A program made the position numbers and the translations under genes. DNA of 64,000 nt from an uncultured Oscillospiraceae bacterium (GTDB taxonomy: Bacteria; Bacillota; Clostridia; Oscillospirales; Acutalibacteraceae). The stretch spans positions 10,273 through 74,272 of the forward strand of contig CATXDC010000015.1 in assembly GCA_958366985.1 (NCBI GenBank). Direction: 5' to 3'. The notes below the pieces were generated by a model. The model saw only the letters and a list, made by a program, of their open reading frames with translations. It had not been told where the DNA came from and did no database searches. Positions 57,314-64,000 of the stretch are shown here, one piece after another (positions within the stretch are counted from its first letter, which is position 1; each line of letters opens with the position of its first letter).

Positions 57314-58744
57314 ATGAAAGAGTCAAAAAAGCTCTACTGGAGAAACACCTCCGGACTTACATTGGCATCTTTCGGACACTGTATTTTCATCAGCCTGACC
57401 TCCATGGCTCTGCCTATGTTCTTTACTGATGTTATGTACATTGCCCCTGCCAGCGTATCCCTGATTTTTCTTATTACAAGAGTTTGGGATGCAATCAATG
57501 ACCCCATTATGGGAACAATCGTTGACAGAACACGAACAAAATGGGGTAAATGCAGACCCTATCTTTTCTATTCATCATTCCCCCTGCTGATTTTTACAAT
57601 TCTTATGTTTTCCCCTATCACAATGCCTACCGAAGGCGGAAAATTTGCATATGCCCTCATTACATATGTGCTGTTTATAACCTCATTTACAATGGTAGAT
57701 ATTCCCCTTGCTGGACTCAAGCCCCTGCTTTACACCGAACCCGATGACAGAAACAAGGCCATGTCTTTCAGCTCCACATTCGGCTCTTTGGGTTCACTCC
57801 TTGCCGTTGACTTATTCTTCATTTTAGTAGTTCTCTTCGGCGGTGGAAACGATAAAAAGGGATACTTCATTACTGTAGTTGTTTTGGCTCTGCTTGCTTT
57901 CGTAACTCTTCAAAGCGGATTTTTCACTACAAAAGAGGTTGTTCCGGTATCTCCCAAAAAAGTCCCCTTTAAAAAGACTCTTTTGGCTGTTCTTAAAAAC
58001 AAGCATCTTCTTATTGTAATAGCCGTTCAGATTTGCAGTATAGGAATAAGCGCATACGGTATAATGCTTCCATATTTCTCAAAATGGAATCTTGCCAACA
58101 GTTTTTCTTTCGGAAAATTCAGCGTCGAGTCCATTTTAATTCCCGCTCTTTCAACGGCAACAGGTGTTGTTTACATGATTGCCGTTATGATAACACCTTA
58201 TATCTTAAAGCTTGGCAGCAAGAAAAAGATGTTTATTATCATGTCTGTAATGGGATTTGTATTTAACGTTATTTCCTTTTTCTGCGGTTATGAGAATATG
58301 ATTCTGTTTATATGCATCCGTGTTCTCGCCCATATTCCTCCCACAATTACAGCTACCATTGCCAGCTATATGATTATGGACTGTCTTGACTACGCCGAAT
58401 ATGAAACCGGTGAAAGAACAGAAGGATCAACTTTTGCGGTAAACAACCTCATAATGAAAATAGGTAATGCCGTATTCAGCTCAATGGTCATGCTTATACT
58501 TGGTCTTGTCGGATATAATGCCGCTTTGAACGAACCGGCACTGCGTATGGGTGAGCACATGATGCACAACTACCCCGAAATGCTTGGTGGTATTTTTGCA
58601 TTGATGACAGGCGCACCTGCCATAGGATGTCTTTTACAGATTATACCCATGGCATTCTACAAGCTCAGCGACAAAAAGGTTGAAGATATGGTTGCAGAGC
58701 TTAAAGTACGCAGAGCGGCTTCTCAAGAGGCTCAGAAAGCTTAA
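57314..58744 (+). CDS. GPH-family (MelB-like) sugar:cation symporter
   Basis: 476 residues, twelve membrane spans. Motifs of the glycoside-pentoside-hexuronide group: FFTDVMYIAPASVSLIF, VWDAINDPIMGTIVDRTRTKWGKCRPY (cation-site Asp residues in WDAINDP), and MDCLDYAEYETGERTEG. Probably Na+- or H+-coupled uptake or release of a glycoside; the TetR context would also suit efflux of a small molecule. The 3' end is followed by a lipoprotein gene after 16 bases. Confidence 0.9.
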   Translation: MKESKKLYWRNTSGLTLASFGHCIFISLTSMALPMFFTDVMYIAPASVSLIFLITRVWDAINDPIMGTIVDRTRTKWGKCRPYLFYSSFPLLIFTILMFSPITMPTEGGKFAYALITYVLFITSFTMVDIPLAGLKPLLYTEPDDRNKAMSFSSTFGSLGSLLAVDLFFILVVLFGGGNDKKGYFITVVVLALLAFVTLQSGFFTTKEVVPVSPKKVPFKKTLLAVLKNKHLLIVIAVQICSIGISAYGIMLPYFSKWNLANSFSFGKFSVESILIPALSTATGVVYMIAVMITPYILKLGSKKKMFIIMSVMGFVFNVISFFCGYENMILFICIRVLAHIPPTITATIASYMIMDCLDYAEYETGERTEGSTFAVNNLIMKIGNAVFSSMVMLILGLVGYNAALNEPALRMGEHMMHNYPEMLGGIFALMTGAPAIGCLLQIIPMAFYKLSDKKVEDMVAELKVRRAASQEAQKA

Positions 58745-58760
58745 GATTGGAGTGATAAAT

Positions 58761-59339
58761 TTGAAAAAAGTCATAAGCTTATCTTTTGTTTTGATTATTC
58801 TTACTGTGTTTTCAGCTTTAACATTCTCATCCTGCGGTAAAAAAAGCTACGGCGATGTACTCAGCAGTATGGATGAGCTTAAAACGAAAATGACAGAGGA
58901 AAATCTCGATTTCAAATATCCGTCCTATCTCGGAGAGGGAGAAAAGGACGCTGAGCGTCAGTTTGTAACTGTAAAGGAATCCTCAACTGATAAATATTAC
59001 GGATATAAAATTTATCAGTTCGGTTCACCCTTTTACGTCAGCGTTACAGCTTTCAGCGGAGAAAGCGATAAAATGCTCAGCGATGAACCCTCACGAACTG
59101 CTTTTCATAATGAGATTGAATCCGAAAACGGAAAAATTTCCATTTACAGCGGAAAAGGTCATAAGGATGCACTTTATCTGATAGGCTGCATCAATATTTC
59201 AGGGAACCACTACGAAATACGCATAACGTCAGATGAGACAATGGAAAATAACGAATACGTTCACGCAATATATGAAAACAATGAATATTACCAGCAGGCT
59301 CTTGACATTATGGTAAAAGTTGCAGACTCAATGAAGTGA
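58761..59339 (+). CDS. Lipoprotein of unknown function
   Basis: 192 residues. The signal peptide ends in FSSCGKK, a lipobox. The mature part begins with a short helix (YGDVLSSMDELKTKM) then FKYPSYLGEGEKDAERQF and alternating strands, ending in an amphipathic helix. No family recognised. TTG start after TTGGAGTGATAAA; the frame extends into the MFS gene. Probably co-transcribed with it. Confidence 0.7.
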   Translation: MKKVISLSFVLIILTVFSALTFSSCGKKSYGDVLSSMDELKTKMTEENLDFKYPSYLGEGEKDAERQFVTVKESSTDKYYGYKIYQFGSPFYVSVTAFSGESDKMLSDEPSRTAFHNEIESENGKISIYSGKGHKDALYLIGCINISGNHYEIRITSDETMENNEYVHAIYENNEYYQQALDIMVKVADSMK

Positions 59340-59343
59340 CAAA

Positions 59344-59380
59344 AACCTCCGACACATAAAAATGTGTCGGAGGTTCTCTT
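59344..59380 (+). terminator. Terminator after the lipoprotein gene
   Basis: 14-bp perfect stem (59344-59357 with 59362-59375, core CCTCCGACACA) followed by CTCTTTT. Confidence 0.8.
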
Positions 59381-59387
59381 TTCATCT

Positions 59388-60308
59388 TTATTCTAAAATC
59401 TCATTTATGAATTTCACTATTTCATTCATACATTTTTTGTACACTGGCAGAAAATAAAGTATCTGAAAATCGTGTATGAAAGCGGCGTCCTTTCTGCCGT
59501 AGAAAATGGTTCTGTGATAAACTCCGCTGGTTTCGAGAACCTTATCCATGGCGACGCTCTCCTCAAACAATCCGTCGTCGTAGGAATCCGTTACAAAGGA
59601 CGGCGGGAAATCTCCCGTTATATGAAGCAAGGGCGAAACCTCGACCCATTCCCCCGTCTTTGCAAGATCACGCAGAGAGTGGATATTGAGAAGTCCCTTT
59701 ATATATTTGCCTATTGCCGGAACTCTGACTTTCACTGCCGATTTTATATCGTATGCGCCGCAAAGAAGCACCAAGGCGGATATTTTGATATTCTTAAGCC
59801 TCGGCGCATATCCGCTCTCCTGAGCGTATGCCTCATTTGTGCAAAGGCATCCGAGAGTTGCCGAAAGATGCGCTCCTGCGGAATCGCCTCCCACAATAAG
59901 CTTTGAAGTATCTGCACCGTATTTTTCTCCGTTTTCCACAACCCAGTTAACAGCCGAAATAATATCCTCTATCTGAGCAGGATAACGGTGCTCAGGAGCA
60001 AGTCGGTAATCAATATTAAAAACCACAAAGCCTTTCTGCGCAATACAGCGGCAGTAGTGATGGAAAAAGGTCTTGTCAACGGTACTCCATCCACCGCCGT
60101 GAATATACACGAATGCAGGCAGCGCCTTATTTATCGCCTCAGGACGGTGTATGTCAAGAAAATGCCACTTTTCTCCGTCTTCATCATATGGAATATCTAT
60201 AATATCCCTTACTCCTCTGATTTTCGGCGCCGGCTTCATAAGCATTGACCAGCGAAAATCAGTGCGCACTCTTTTAATTTTTAAACTTAAATCGTTTCCT
60301 GCCCCCAT
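59388..60308 (-). CDS. Alpha/beta hydrolase, hormone-sensitive-lipase-like esterase
   Basis: 306 residues. Oxyanion motif YIHGGGWS, NIDYRLAPEHRYPAQIED and nucleophile elbow GGDSAGAHL are complete, with an acid in DSYDDGLF and catalytic His in AAFIHDF. The HSL family hydrolyses short acyl esters. Its neighbour upstream on the same strand is the DtxR-type regulator (17 bases), so it may be read from the same promoter. Substrate unknown. Confidence 0.9.
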   Translation of the reverse strand: MGAGNDLSLKIKRVRTDFRWSMLMKPAPKIRGVRDIIDIPYDEDGEKWHFLDIHRPEAINKALPAFVYIHGGGWSTVDKTFFHHYCRCIAQKGFVVFNIDYRLAPEHRYPAQIEDIISAVNWVVENGEKYGADTSKLIVGGDSAGAHLSATLGCLCTNEAYAQESGYAPRLKNIKISALVLLCGAYDIKSAVKVRVPAIGKYIKGLLNIHSLRDLAKTGEWVEVSPLLHITGDFPPSFVTDSYDDGLFEESVAMDKVLETSGVYHRTIFYGRKDAAFIHDFQILYFLPVYKKCMNEIVKFINEILE

Positions 60309-60325
60309 ACATATCCCCTTTAATT

Positions 60326-60694
60326 TTAAGATGAAGATTTTACATGATTCTTTATGGCTTCAAAGCTCTCTTTGCTTATTACATGCTCTATTTTGCAGGC
60401 GTCAGCAGCGGCAGTTTCAGGATCAACTCCCAAAAACACAAGCCATTTTGTAAGAAGCGTATGCTTTTCATAAACATTTTCCGCTATCTCTCTGCCCTTG
60501 TCAGTAAGAGTTATTTTTCCCTCAGCGGACATATTAATATAACCGTTTTCTCTTAAATTTTTCATTGCAACACTTACGCTGGGCTTGCTGAAATTAAGCT
60601 GAGCGGCAATATCCACTGAACGTACAGAGGGATTTTTAAGCCCTAAAACAAGTATAGCTTCAAGATAATTTTCTGCAGATTCCTGTATTTTCAA
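60326..60694 (-). CDS. DtxR/MntR-family metal-dependent repressor
   Basis: About 122 residues, shorter than full DtxR as in MntR-type proteins without an SH3 domain. ESAENYLEAILVL begins the first helix, SVRSVDIAAQLNFSKPSVSVAMKNL is the winged HTH, then GKITLTDKGREIAENVYEKH and metal-ligand residues HTLLTKWL, CKIEHVIS. Start taken at a TTG preceded by GGATGTGAT; upstream in-frame ATGs have weaker sites. It is divergent from feoAB and probably represses it through the GTTAG-N6-CTAAC boxes when iron or manganese is bound. Confidence 0.9.
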   Translation of the reverse strand: MKIQESAENYLEAILVLGLKNPSVRSVDIAAQLNFSKPSVSVAMKNLRENGYINMSAEGKITLTDKGREIAENVYEKHTLLTKWLVFLGVDPETAAADACKIEHVISKESFEAIKNHVKSSS

Positions 60695-60778
60695 AATTAT
60701 CACATCCATAATTTTTGTTATAAACATAATAACACAAGGCAGATATAAAATCAATTTTTAAAAACTTCAAAAAACATA

Positions 60779-60807
60779 TTGACAATTAAGTTAGTTGATG
60801 CTAACAT
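60779..60807 (+). promoter_or_regulatory. Promoter of the feo operon
   Basis: TTGACA (60779-60784) and TAACAT (60802-60807) with a 17-base spacer; the first metal box overlaps the spacer and -10 region. Confidence 0.65.
60790..60805. promoter_or_regulatory. DtxR-type operator 1 (GTTAG-N6-CTAAC)
   Basis: GTTAGTTGATGCTAAC lies between the -35 and -10 of the feo promoter, where repressor binding would block initiation. Confidence 0.7.
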
Positions 60808-60814
60808 TATAGCA

Positions 60815-60830
60815 GTTAGAGAAAACTAAC
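60815..60830. promoter_or_regulatory. DtxR-type operator 2 (GTTAG-N6-CTAAC)
   Basis: GTTAGAGAAAACTAAC lies 25 bases (centre to centre) downstream of box 1, just after the transcript start. Confidence 0.7.
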
Positions 60831-60862
60831 ACGTTTCTTTTTGAAAGAAGGAGGTAGTTTTG

Positions 60863-61072
60863 ATGCCTTTGACATTGGCAAATTCCGGCGAAATTCAAAA
60901 AATAAAACGCATAGGCGGCAGCAATGAAATTAAAAAACATCTGGGCGCTCTGGGCTTTACGGTCGGCGAAGAAATAAGCGTTATATCCCAAAACACAGGC
61001 AATGTTATTGTGAGTGTTAAGGATACACGTATCGCCATAAGTAAAGAAATGGCAAACAGAATTATGGTGTAA
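60863..61072 (+). CDS. feoA: FeoA-family small protein (copy 1)
   Basis: 69 residues, SH3-like fold. SGEIQKIKRIGGSNEIKKHL, then LGFTVGEEISVIS and DTRIAISKEMANRIMV fit FeoA. FeoA binds FeoB and supports ferrous iron uptake. Start at an ATG 8 bases after GAAGGAGG; a TTG one codon earlier is less likely. Confidence 0.92.
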   Translation: MPLTLANSGEIQKIKRIGGSNEIKKHLGALGFTVGEEISVISQNTGNVIVSVKDTRIAISKEMANRIMV

Positions 61073-61088
61073 GGAGAGGATAATCACA

Positions 61089-61310
61089 ATGGAAACCTTA
61101 AACAAAATCAAATGCGGAAAAACCGTGACCGTACTCAAAATAACCGGTCAGGGAGCCGTTAAAAGGCGCATTATGGATATGGGCATTACCAAGGGTACAA
61201 CTGTTTATGTAAGAAAAACCGCTCCCCTGGGAGATCCTGTAGAAATAACAGTCAGAGGATACGAACTGTCACTGCGAAAAGCGGATGCACAGATGATTGA
61301 AGTTGAGTAA
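61089..61310 (+). CDS. feoA: FeoA-family small protein (copy 2)
   Basis: 73 residues. VTVLKITGQGAVKRRIMDMG, GTTVYVRKTAPLGDPVEITVRG and LSLRKADAQMIEVE are closer to the standard FeoA than copy 1. It follows after 16 bases. Two unlike FeoA proteins before FeoB are usual in Clostridia. Confidence 0.94.
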   Translation: METLNKIKCGKTVTVLKITGQGAVKRRIMDMGITKGTTVYVRKTAPLGDPVEITVRGYELSLRKADAQMIEVE

Positions 61311-61340
61311 TTGCCGTGTAATTTTTATTTTTGTATATAG

Positions 61341-61356
61341 GTTAGTTTATACTAAC
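61341..61356. promoter_or_regulatory. DtxR-type operator 3 in front of feoB
   Basis: GTTAGTTTATACTAAC, the most symmetric of three GTTAG-N6-CTAAC sites, lies 16 bases before the feoB start. A weak promoter (TTGCCG, 17 bases, TATATA) overlaps it, so feoB may have its own iron-controlled start. Confidence 0.7.
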
Positions 61357-61372
61357 TGAAGGAGGAAAATTT

Positions 61373-63523
61373 ATGCCAATTAAAATAGCCCTTGCCGGAA
61401 ATCCGAACAGCGGCAAGACAACGCTCTTTAACGCTCTCACCGGTTCCAATCAGTTTGTGGGAAACTGGCCGGGAGTAACCGTTGAGAAAAAAGAGGGACG
61501 CCTTAAAGGTCATAAGGATGTAACAATAACAGACCTGCCGGGTATCTATTCCCTTTCCCCCTACACTCTCGAAGAGGTAGTGGCGAGGAATTATCTTTTG
61601 GAAGAGCATCCCGATGTAATTTTAAACATAGTTGACGGAACAAACCTTGAAAGAAATCTTTACCTTACAACTCAGCTTTGTGAAACGGGTATACCTGTTG
61701 TAATCGCCGTAAACATGATGGATACAGTACATAAAAACGGCGGATTTGTAGATACTCAGAAGCTTGCAAAGGCAACTGGATGCACTGTTTTTGAGATATC
61801 CGCACTTAAAGGCACGGGTATCAAAGAGGCGGCACAGGGCGCTGTCAGAGCTGCCGGACAGGAATTTAAATTCGCAGAGGAATTCAGCGATGACACAGAA
61901 AAAGTTTTATCACAGCTTCAAACTCTCCTTGCAGATGATATTCCCGAAAGCGAAAAGAGATTCTTTGCCATAAAAGCTTTCGAGAGAGATGAAAAATTTT
62001 CAGATAAAGTAAAATCCCACGAAGAAGCCGAAAAGCTCATAAATTCCTTTGAAGAGCAAAAGGATGACGACAGCGAAAGCATAATAGTAAACGAAAGATA
62101 CGAGCTTATTGCAAAAATGCTAAAGGGTGTCACAGAAAAGAGAAAGTCGGGTCAGCTGACTTTATCGGATAAAATCGACCGAATCGTAACAAACCGCTTT
62201 TTATCCCTGCCCATTTTCGCCTTGGTCATGACCCTTGTTTACTACGTCTCAATTACTACCGTAGGTGACTGGGTTACGCACTTTACCAATGATATGCTTT
62301 TTGGTGACGGCTGGCATCTCTTCGGCTCTTCAATTTTTGTTCCCGGAATTCCCGATGCAGTGGGAGGATTTCTTGAAGGAATAGGTGTTTCCCCATGGCT
62401 TCAGGGACTGATTACAGACGGTATTGTGGGCGGAGTAGGCGCAGTTCTCGGCTTTGTGCCCCAGATGTTTGTCCTCTTCTTCTTTCTTGCCATACTTGAA
62501 AGCTGCGGCTACATGGCGAGAATTGCGTTTATTATGGACCGCATTTTCAGAAAATTCGGTCTTTCAGGAAAATCATTTATCCCCATGCTTATCGGTACAG
62601 GCTGCGGCGTTCCCGGAATAATGGCCTCAAGGACAATCGAAAATGACCGTGACCGCAAAATGACCGTTATGACTACAACCTTTATCCCATGCAGCGCAAA
62701 GCTTCCAATTATCGCTCTCATTGCCGGCGCATTATTTGCAGACAGCTGGTGGGTCGCTCCCAGTGCCTATTTCATTGGCATTGCGGCAATTATCATCTCG
62801 GGAATCATGCTTAAAAAATCAAAGCTCTTTGCCGGAGATCCCGCTCCCTTTGTTATGGAACTTCCCGCCTATCATCTGCCCACCCCTTCAAACGTACTCA
62901 GAAGCATGTGGGAAAGAGGCTGGTCATTTATTAAAAAAGCCGGAACCATTATTCTCCTTTCATCTGTTTTTATCTGGTTCACTTCAAACTTCGGATTTAC
63001 AGAAAACGGCTTCGGCATGGTTGAAGACCTCAATGACGGACTTCTTGCAAATATCGGTTCCGCTTTCGCATGGATATTCGCTCCCCTTGGCTGGGGCAAC
63101 TGGCAGTCGGCTGTGGCTGCTATTATGGGACTGGTGGCAAAGGAAAACGTTGTATCCACATTCGGAATACTCTACGGCTTTGCAGAGGTTTCTGAAAACG
63201 GTCAGGAATTCTGGAGTGTTTTCGCACAGAACTTTTCCGCCGTTTCCGCTTACTCGTTCCTGGTGTTCAATCTCCTGTGCGCCCCCTGCTTTGCCGCAAT
63301 GGGAGCCATTAAAAGAGAGATGAACAGCGGAAAATGGACAGCTATCGCTTTAGGATATCAGACTATTTTTGCCTACGGAATTTCCCTTTGCATATACCAG
63401 TTCGGCTCACTGTTCACAGGCAGCGGCTTCTCAATAGGCACAGCTTTCGCCATAATAGTTTTAGCCGCAATTATTTATTTCCTTTTCAGAAAGCCTGTAA
63501 AGGCAAACAGCAAACTGAGGTGA
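61373..63523 (+). CDS. feoB: Ferrous iron transporter FeoB
   Basis: 716 residues. The cytoplasmic G domain has GNPNSGKTTLFN (G1), DLPGIYSLSPY (G3) and NMMD (G4), followed by the helical GDI-like linker. The membrane part has two inverted Gate-type units: ESCGYMARIAFIMDRIFRKFGLSGKSFIPMLIGTGCGVPG and a second near KENVVSTFGILYG. It moves Fe2+ inward with GTP hydrolysis. Start after GGAGGAAAATTT. A Cys-rich small protein gene follows after 4 bases. Confidence 0.97.
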   Translation: MPIKIALAGNPNSGKTTLFNALTGSNQFVGNWPGVTVEKKEGRLKGHKDVTITDLPGIYSLSPYTLEEVVARNYLLEEHPDVILNIVDGTNLERNLYLTTQLCETGIPVVIAVNMMDTVHKNGGFVDTQKLAKATGCTVFEISALKGTGIKEAAQGAVRAAGQEFKFAEEFSDDTEKVLSQLQTLLADDIPESEKRFFAIKAFERDEKFSDKVKSHEEAEKLINSFEEQKDDDSESIIVNERYELIAKMLKGVTEKRKSGQLTLSDKIDRIVTNRFLSLPIFALVMTLVYYVSITTVGDWVTHFTNDMLFGDGWHLFGSSIFVPGIPDAVGGFLEGIGVSPWLQGLITDGIVGGVGAVLGFVPQMFVLFFFLAILESCGYMARIAFIMDRIFRKFGLSGKSFIPMLIGTGCGVPGIMASRTIENDRDRKMTVMTTTFIPCSAKLPIIALIAGALFADSWWVAPSAYFIGIAAIIISGIMLKKSKLFAGDPAPFVMELPAYHLPTPSNVLRSMWERGWSFIKKAGTIILLSSVFIWFTSNFGFTENGFGMVEDLNDGLLANIGSAFAWIFAPLGWGNWQSAVAAIMGLVAKENVVSTFGILYGFAEVSENGQEFWSVFAQNFSAVSAYSFLVFNLLCAPCFAAMGAIKREMNSGKWTAIALGYQTIFAYGISLCIYQFGSLFTGSGFSIGTAFAIIVLAAIIYFLFRKPVKANSKLR

Positions 63524-63527
63524 TTTT

Positions 63528-63710
63528 ATGATTGAATTTTTATCGCTCCACGCAGCGGACATAATCATTTCGCTGATTGTATTAGCTGCCGTTACAGCGG
63601 CAGGATTGAAAATTTACAAAGACCGAAAAAAGGGCGCCTGTACAGGCTGTTCAGGCTGCTGCTCGAAAAATTCACATGGCTGCTGCGGCTGTTCCAAAAA
63701 GACTCAATAA
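63528..63710 (+). CDS. FeoB-associated Cys-rich membrane protein
   Basis: 60 residues. One membrane helix (about 8-28), basic stretch KIYKDRKKG, then CTGCSGCCSKNSHGCCGCSKK with eight cysteines, as in the FeoB-associated Cys-rich family. It may act like FeoC in iron handover. Starts 4 bases after feoB. Confidence 0.93.
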   Translation: MIEFLSLHAADIIISLIVLAAVTAAGLKIYKDRKKGACTGCSGCCSKNSHGCCGCSKKTQ

Positions 63711-63810
63711 AGCTTATAACCTCCTCACCTTTTTATATCAGGCTCTCTGTGCTTTTGTGCAGGGGGTCTGAATCTTTATATATCCGCACAACACAATAAA
63801 AGTAGCAGTA

Positions 63811-63838
63811 AAAAATCCGGCATAAAGCCGGATTTAAA
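63811..63838. terminator. Terminator after the feo operon
   Basis: Perfect 9-bp stem (63813-63821 with 63827-63835, AAATCCGGC/GCCGGATTT) with a 5-base loop. The T run after it is short. Confidence 0.65.
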
Positions 63839-63906
63839 ATTAAAATATAATAGCTGAAAATAAAAAAGCCGCTTATTTCGGCAGCTAAAAAACTCAAAAT
63901 AAAGTT

Positions 63907-63937
63907 AAAAGCGGTCTGCATAATGCAAACCGCTTTT
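63907..63937 (-). terminator. Terminator of the tRNA-Lys transcript
   Basis: Stem of 14 bp with one mismatch (63907-63920 with 63924-63937, AAAAGCGGT/ACCGCTTTT), T-rich on the minus strand, directly after the tRNA 3' CCA. Confidence 0.75.
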
Positions 63938-63938
63938 G

Positions 63939-64000
63939 TGGTGATCCATCGGAGATTCGAACTCCGGACACCTTGATTAAAAGTCAAGTGCTCTGCCAAC
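63939..64000 (-). tRNA. tRNA-Lys (anticodon TTT), 5' end beyond the window
   Basis: On the minus strand the visible part gives the D-arm end, anticodon stem-loop TTGA-CTTTTAA-TCAA with anticodon TTT, a T-arm with TTCGAAT, and the acceptor strand ending in an encoded CCA at 63939-63941. The 5' acceptor strand (expected GATCCAT by pairing) lies off the right edge. Confidence 0.92.

Noticed and set aside
63733..63999. Minus-strand open frame of 88 codons at the right end
   Set aside because: It lies across the tRNA-Lys gene and its terminator and has no ribosome site; tRNA features explain the sequence.
1..64000. CRISPR arrays, insertion sequences, integrases or phage genes
   Set aside because: No regularly spaced repeats, transposase or integrase motifs were seen; the region reads as stable chromosome.

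Overview
The window looks like a chromosomal segment of a low-to-mid GC anaerobic Firmicute, most likely a gut Clostridia of the Oscillospirales/Ruminococcaceae type. This is inferred from strong GGAGG ribosome sites, frequent TTG/GTG starts, an FeoA-FeoA-FeoB-Cys-rich iron operon, a tungsten aldehyde ferredoxin oxidoreductase, 2-hydroxyacyl-CoA dehydratase-type enzymes and type B dihydroorotate dehydrogenase. I see no transposase, phage gene or CRISPR array.

Region 1 (1-15.1 kb, mostly minus strand). After the tail of an unknown gene come a lipid kinase and a TetR regulator. Next is a long co-directional block. It is read from 14977 downward: a CooC-like nickel ATPase, two subunits of the benzoyl-CoA reductase/2-hydroxyacyl-CoA dehydratase (BCR/HAD) superfamily, their ATP-dependent activase, a 51-residue membrane protein, a small protein resembling the central part of acetyl-CoA synthase (AcsB/CdhC), a flavin/Fe-S old-yellow-enzyme reductase, and a five-gene Opp/Nik-type ABC importer. 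A perfect 29-bp palindrome lies directly before the first gene. The combination of CooC, an AcsB-like fragment and a BCR/HAD pair is the most unusual system in the window.

Region 2 (15.4-19.3 kb). A candidate small RNA (minus) is followed by a LytTR response regulator and two tandem AgrC/ComD-like sensor kinases. The cytoplasmic halves of the kinases are almost identical while their membrane halves differ.

Region 3 (19.3-30.4 kb, minus). A single dense operon covers tungsten-enzyme physiology: polyferredoxin, aldehyde ferredoxin oxidoreductase, MoaD-like carrier, MoeB-like activator, TupABC tungstate importer, two MoeA proteins (one fused to a binding-protein domain), MoaC, MoaA and a MOSC-MogA fusion. 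No moaE is present. A consensus promoter sits in front of the ferredoxin gene.

Region 4 (30.7-46.5 kb). It holds two convergent membrane-anchored metallophosphoesterases; an M20 peptidase with two membrane proteins that look like a transporter pair; a minus-strand run of PBP1A-pyrC-pyrF-pyrK-pyrD-ruvX; a BofC-like small protein; and a plus-strand group of a CBM9-like protein, an N-acetylhexosamine-kinase-like enzyme and a membrane glycerophosphodiesterase.

Region 5 (46.6-64 kb). It holds a 1,813-residue secreted protein with an internal duplication and a leader peptide, then RodA. A plus-strand housekeeping run follows (tsaE, tsaB, rpiB, nfo, zinc-ribbon protein). A TetR-MFS pair has a perfect 36-bp palindrome at its promoter, followed by a lipoprotein and an esterase. 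The feo locus has a divergent DtxR-type repressor and three copies of a GTTAG-N6-CTAAC operator. The window ends inside a tRNA-Lys gene.
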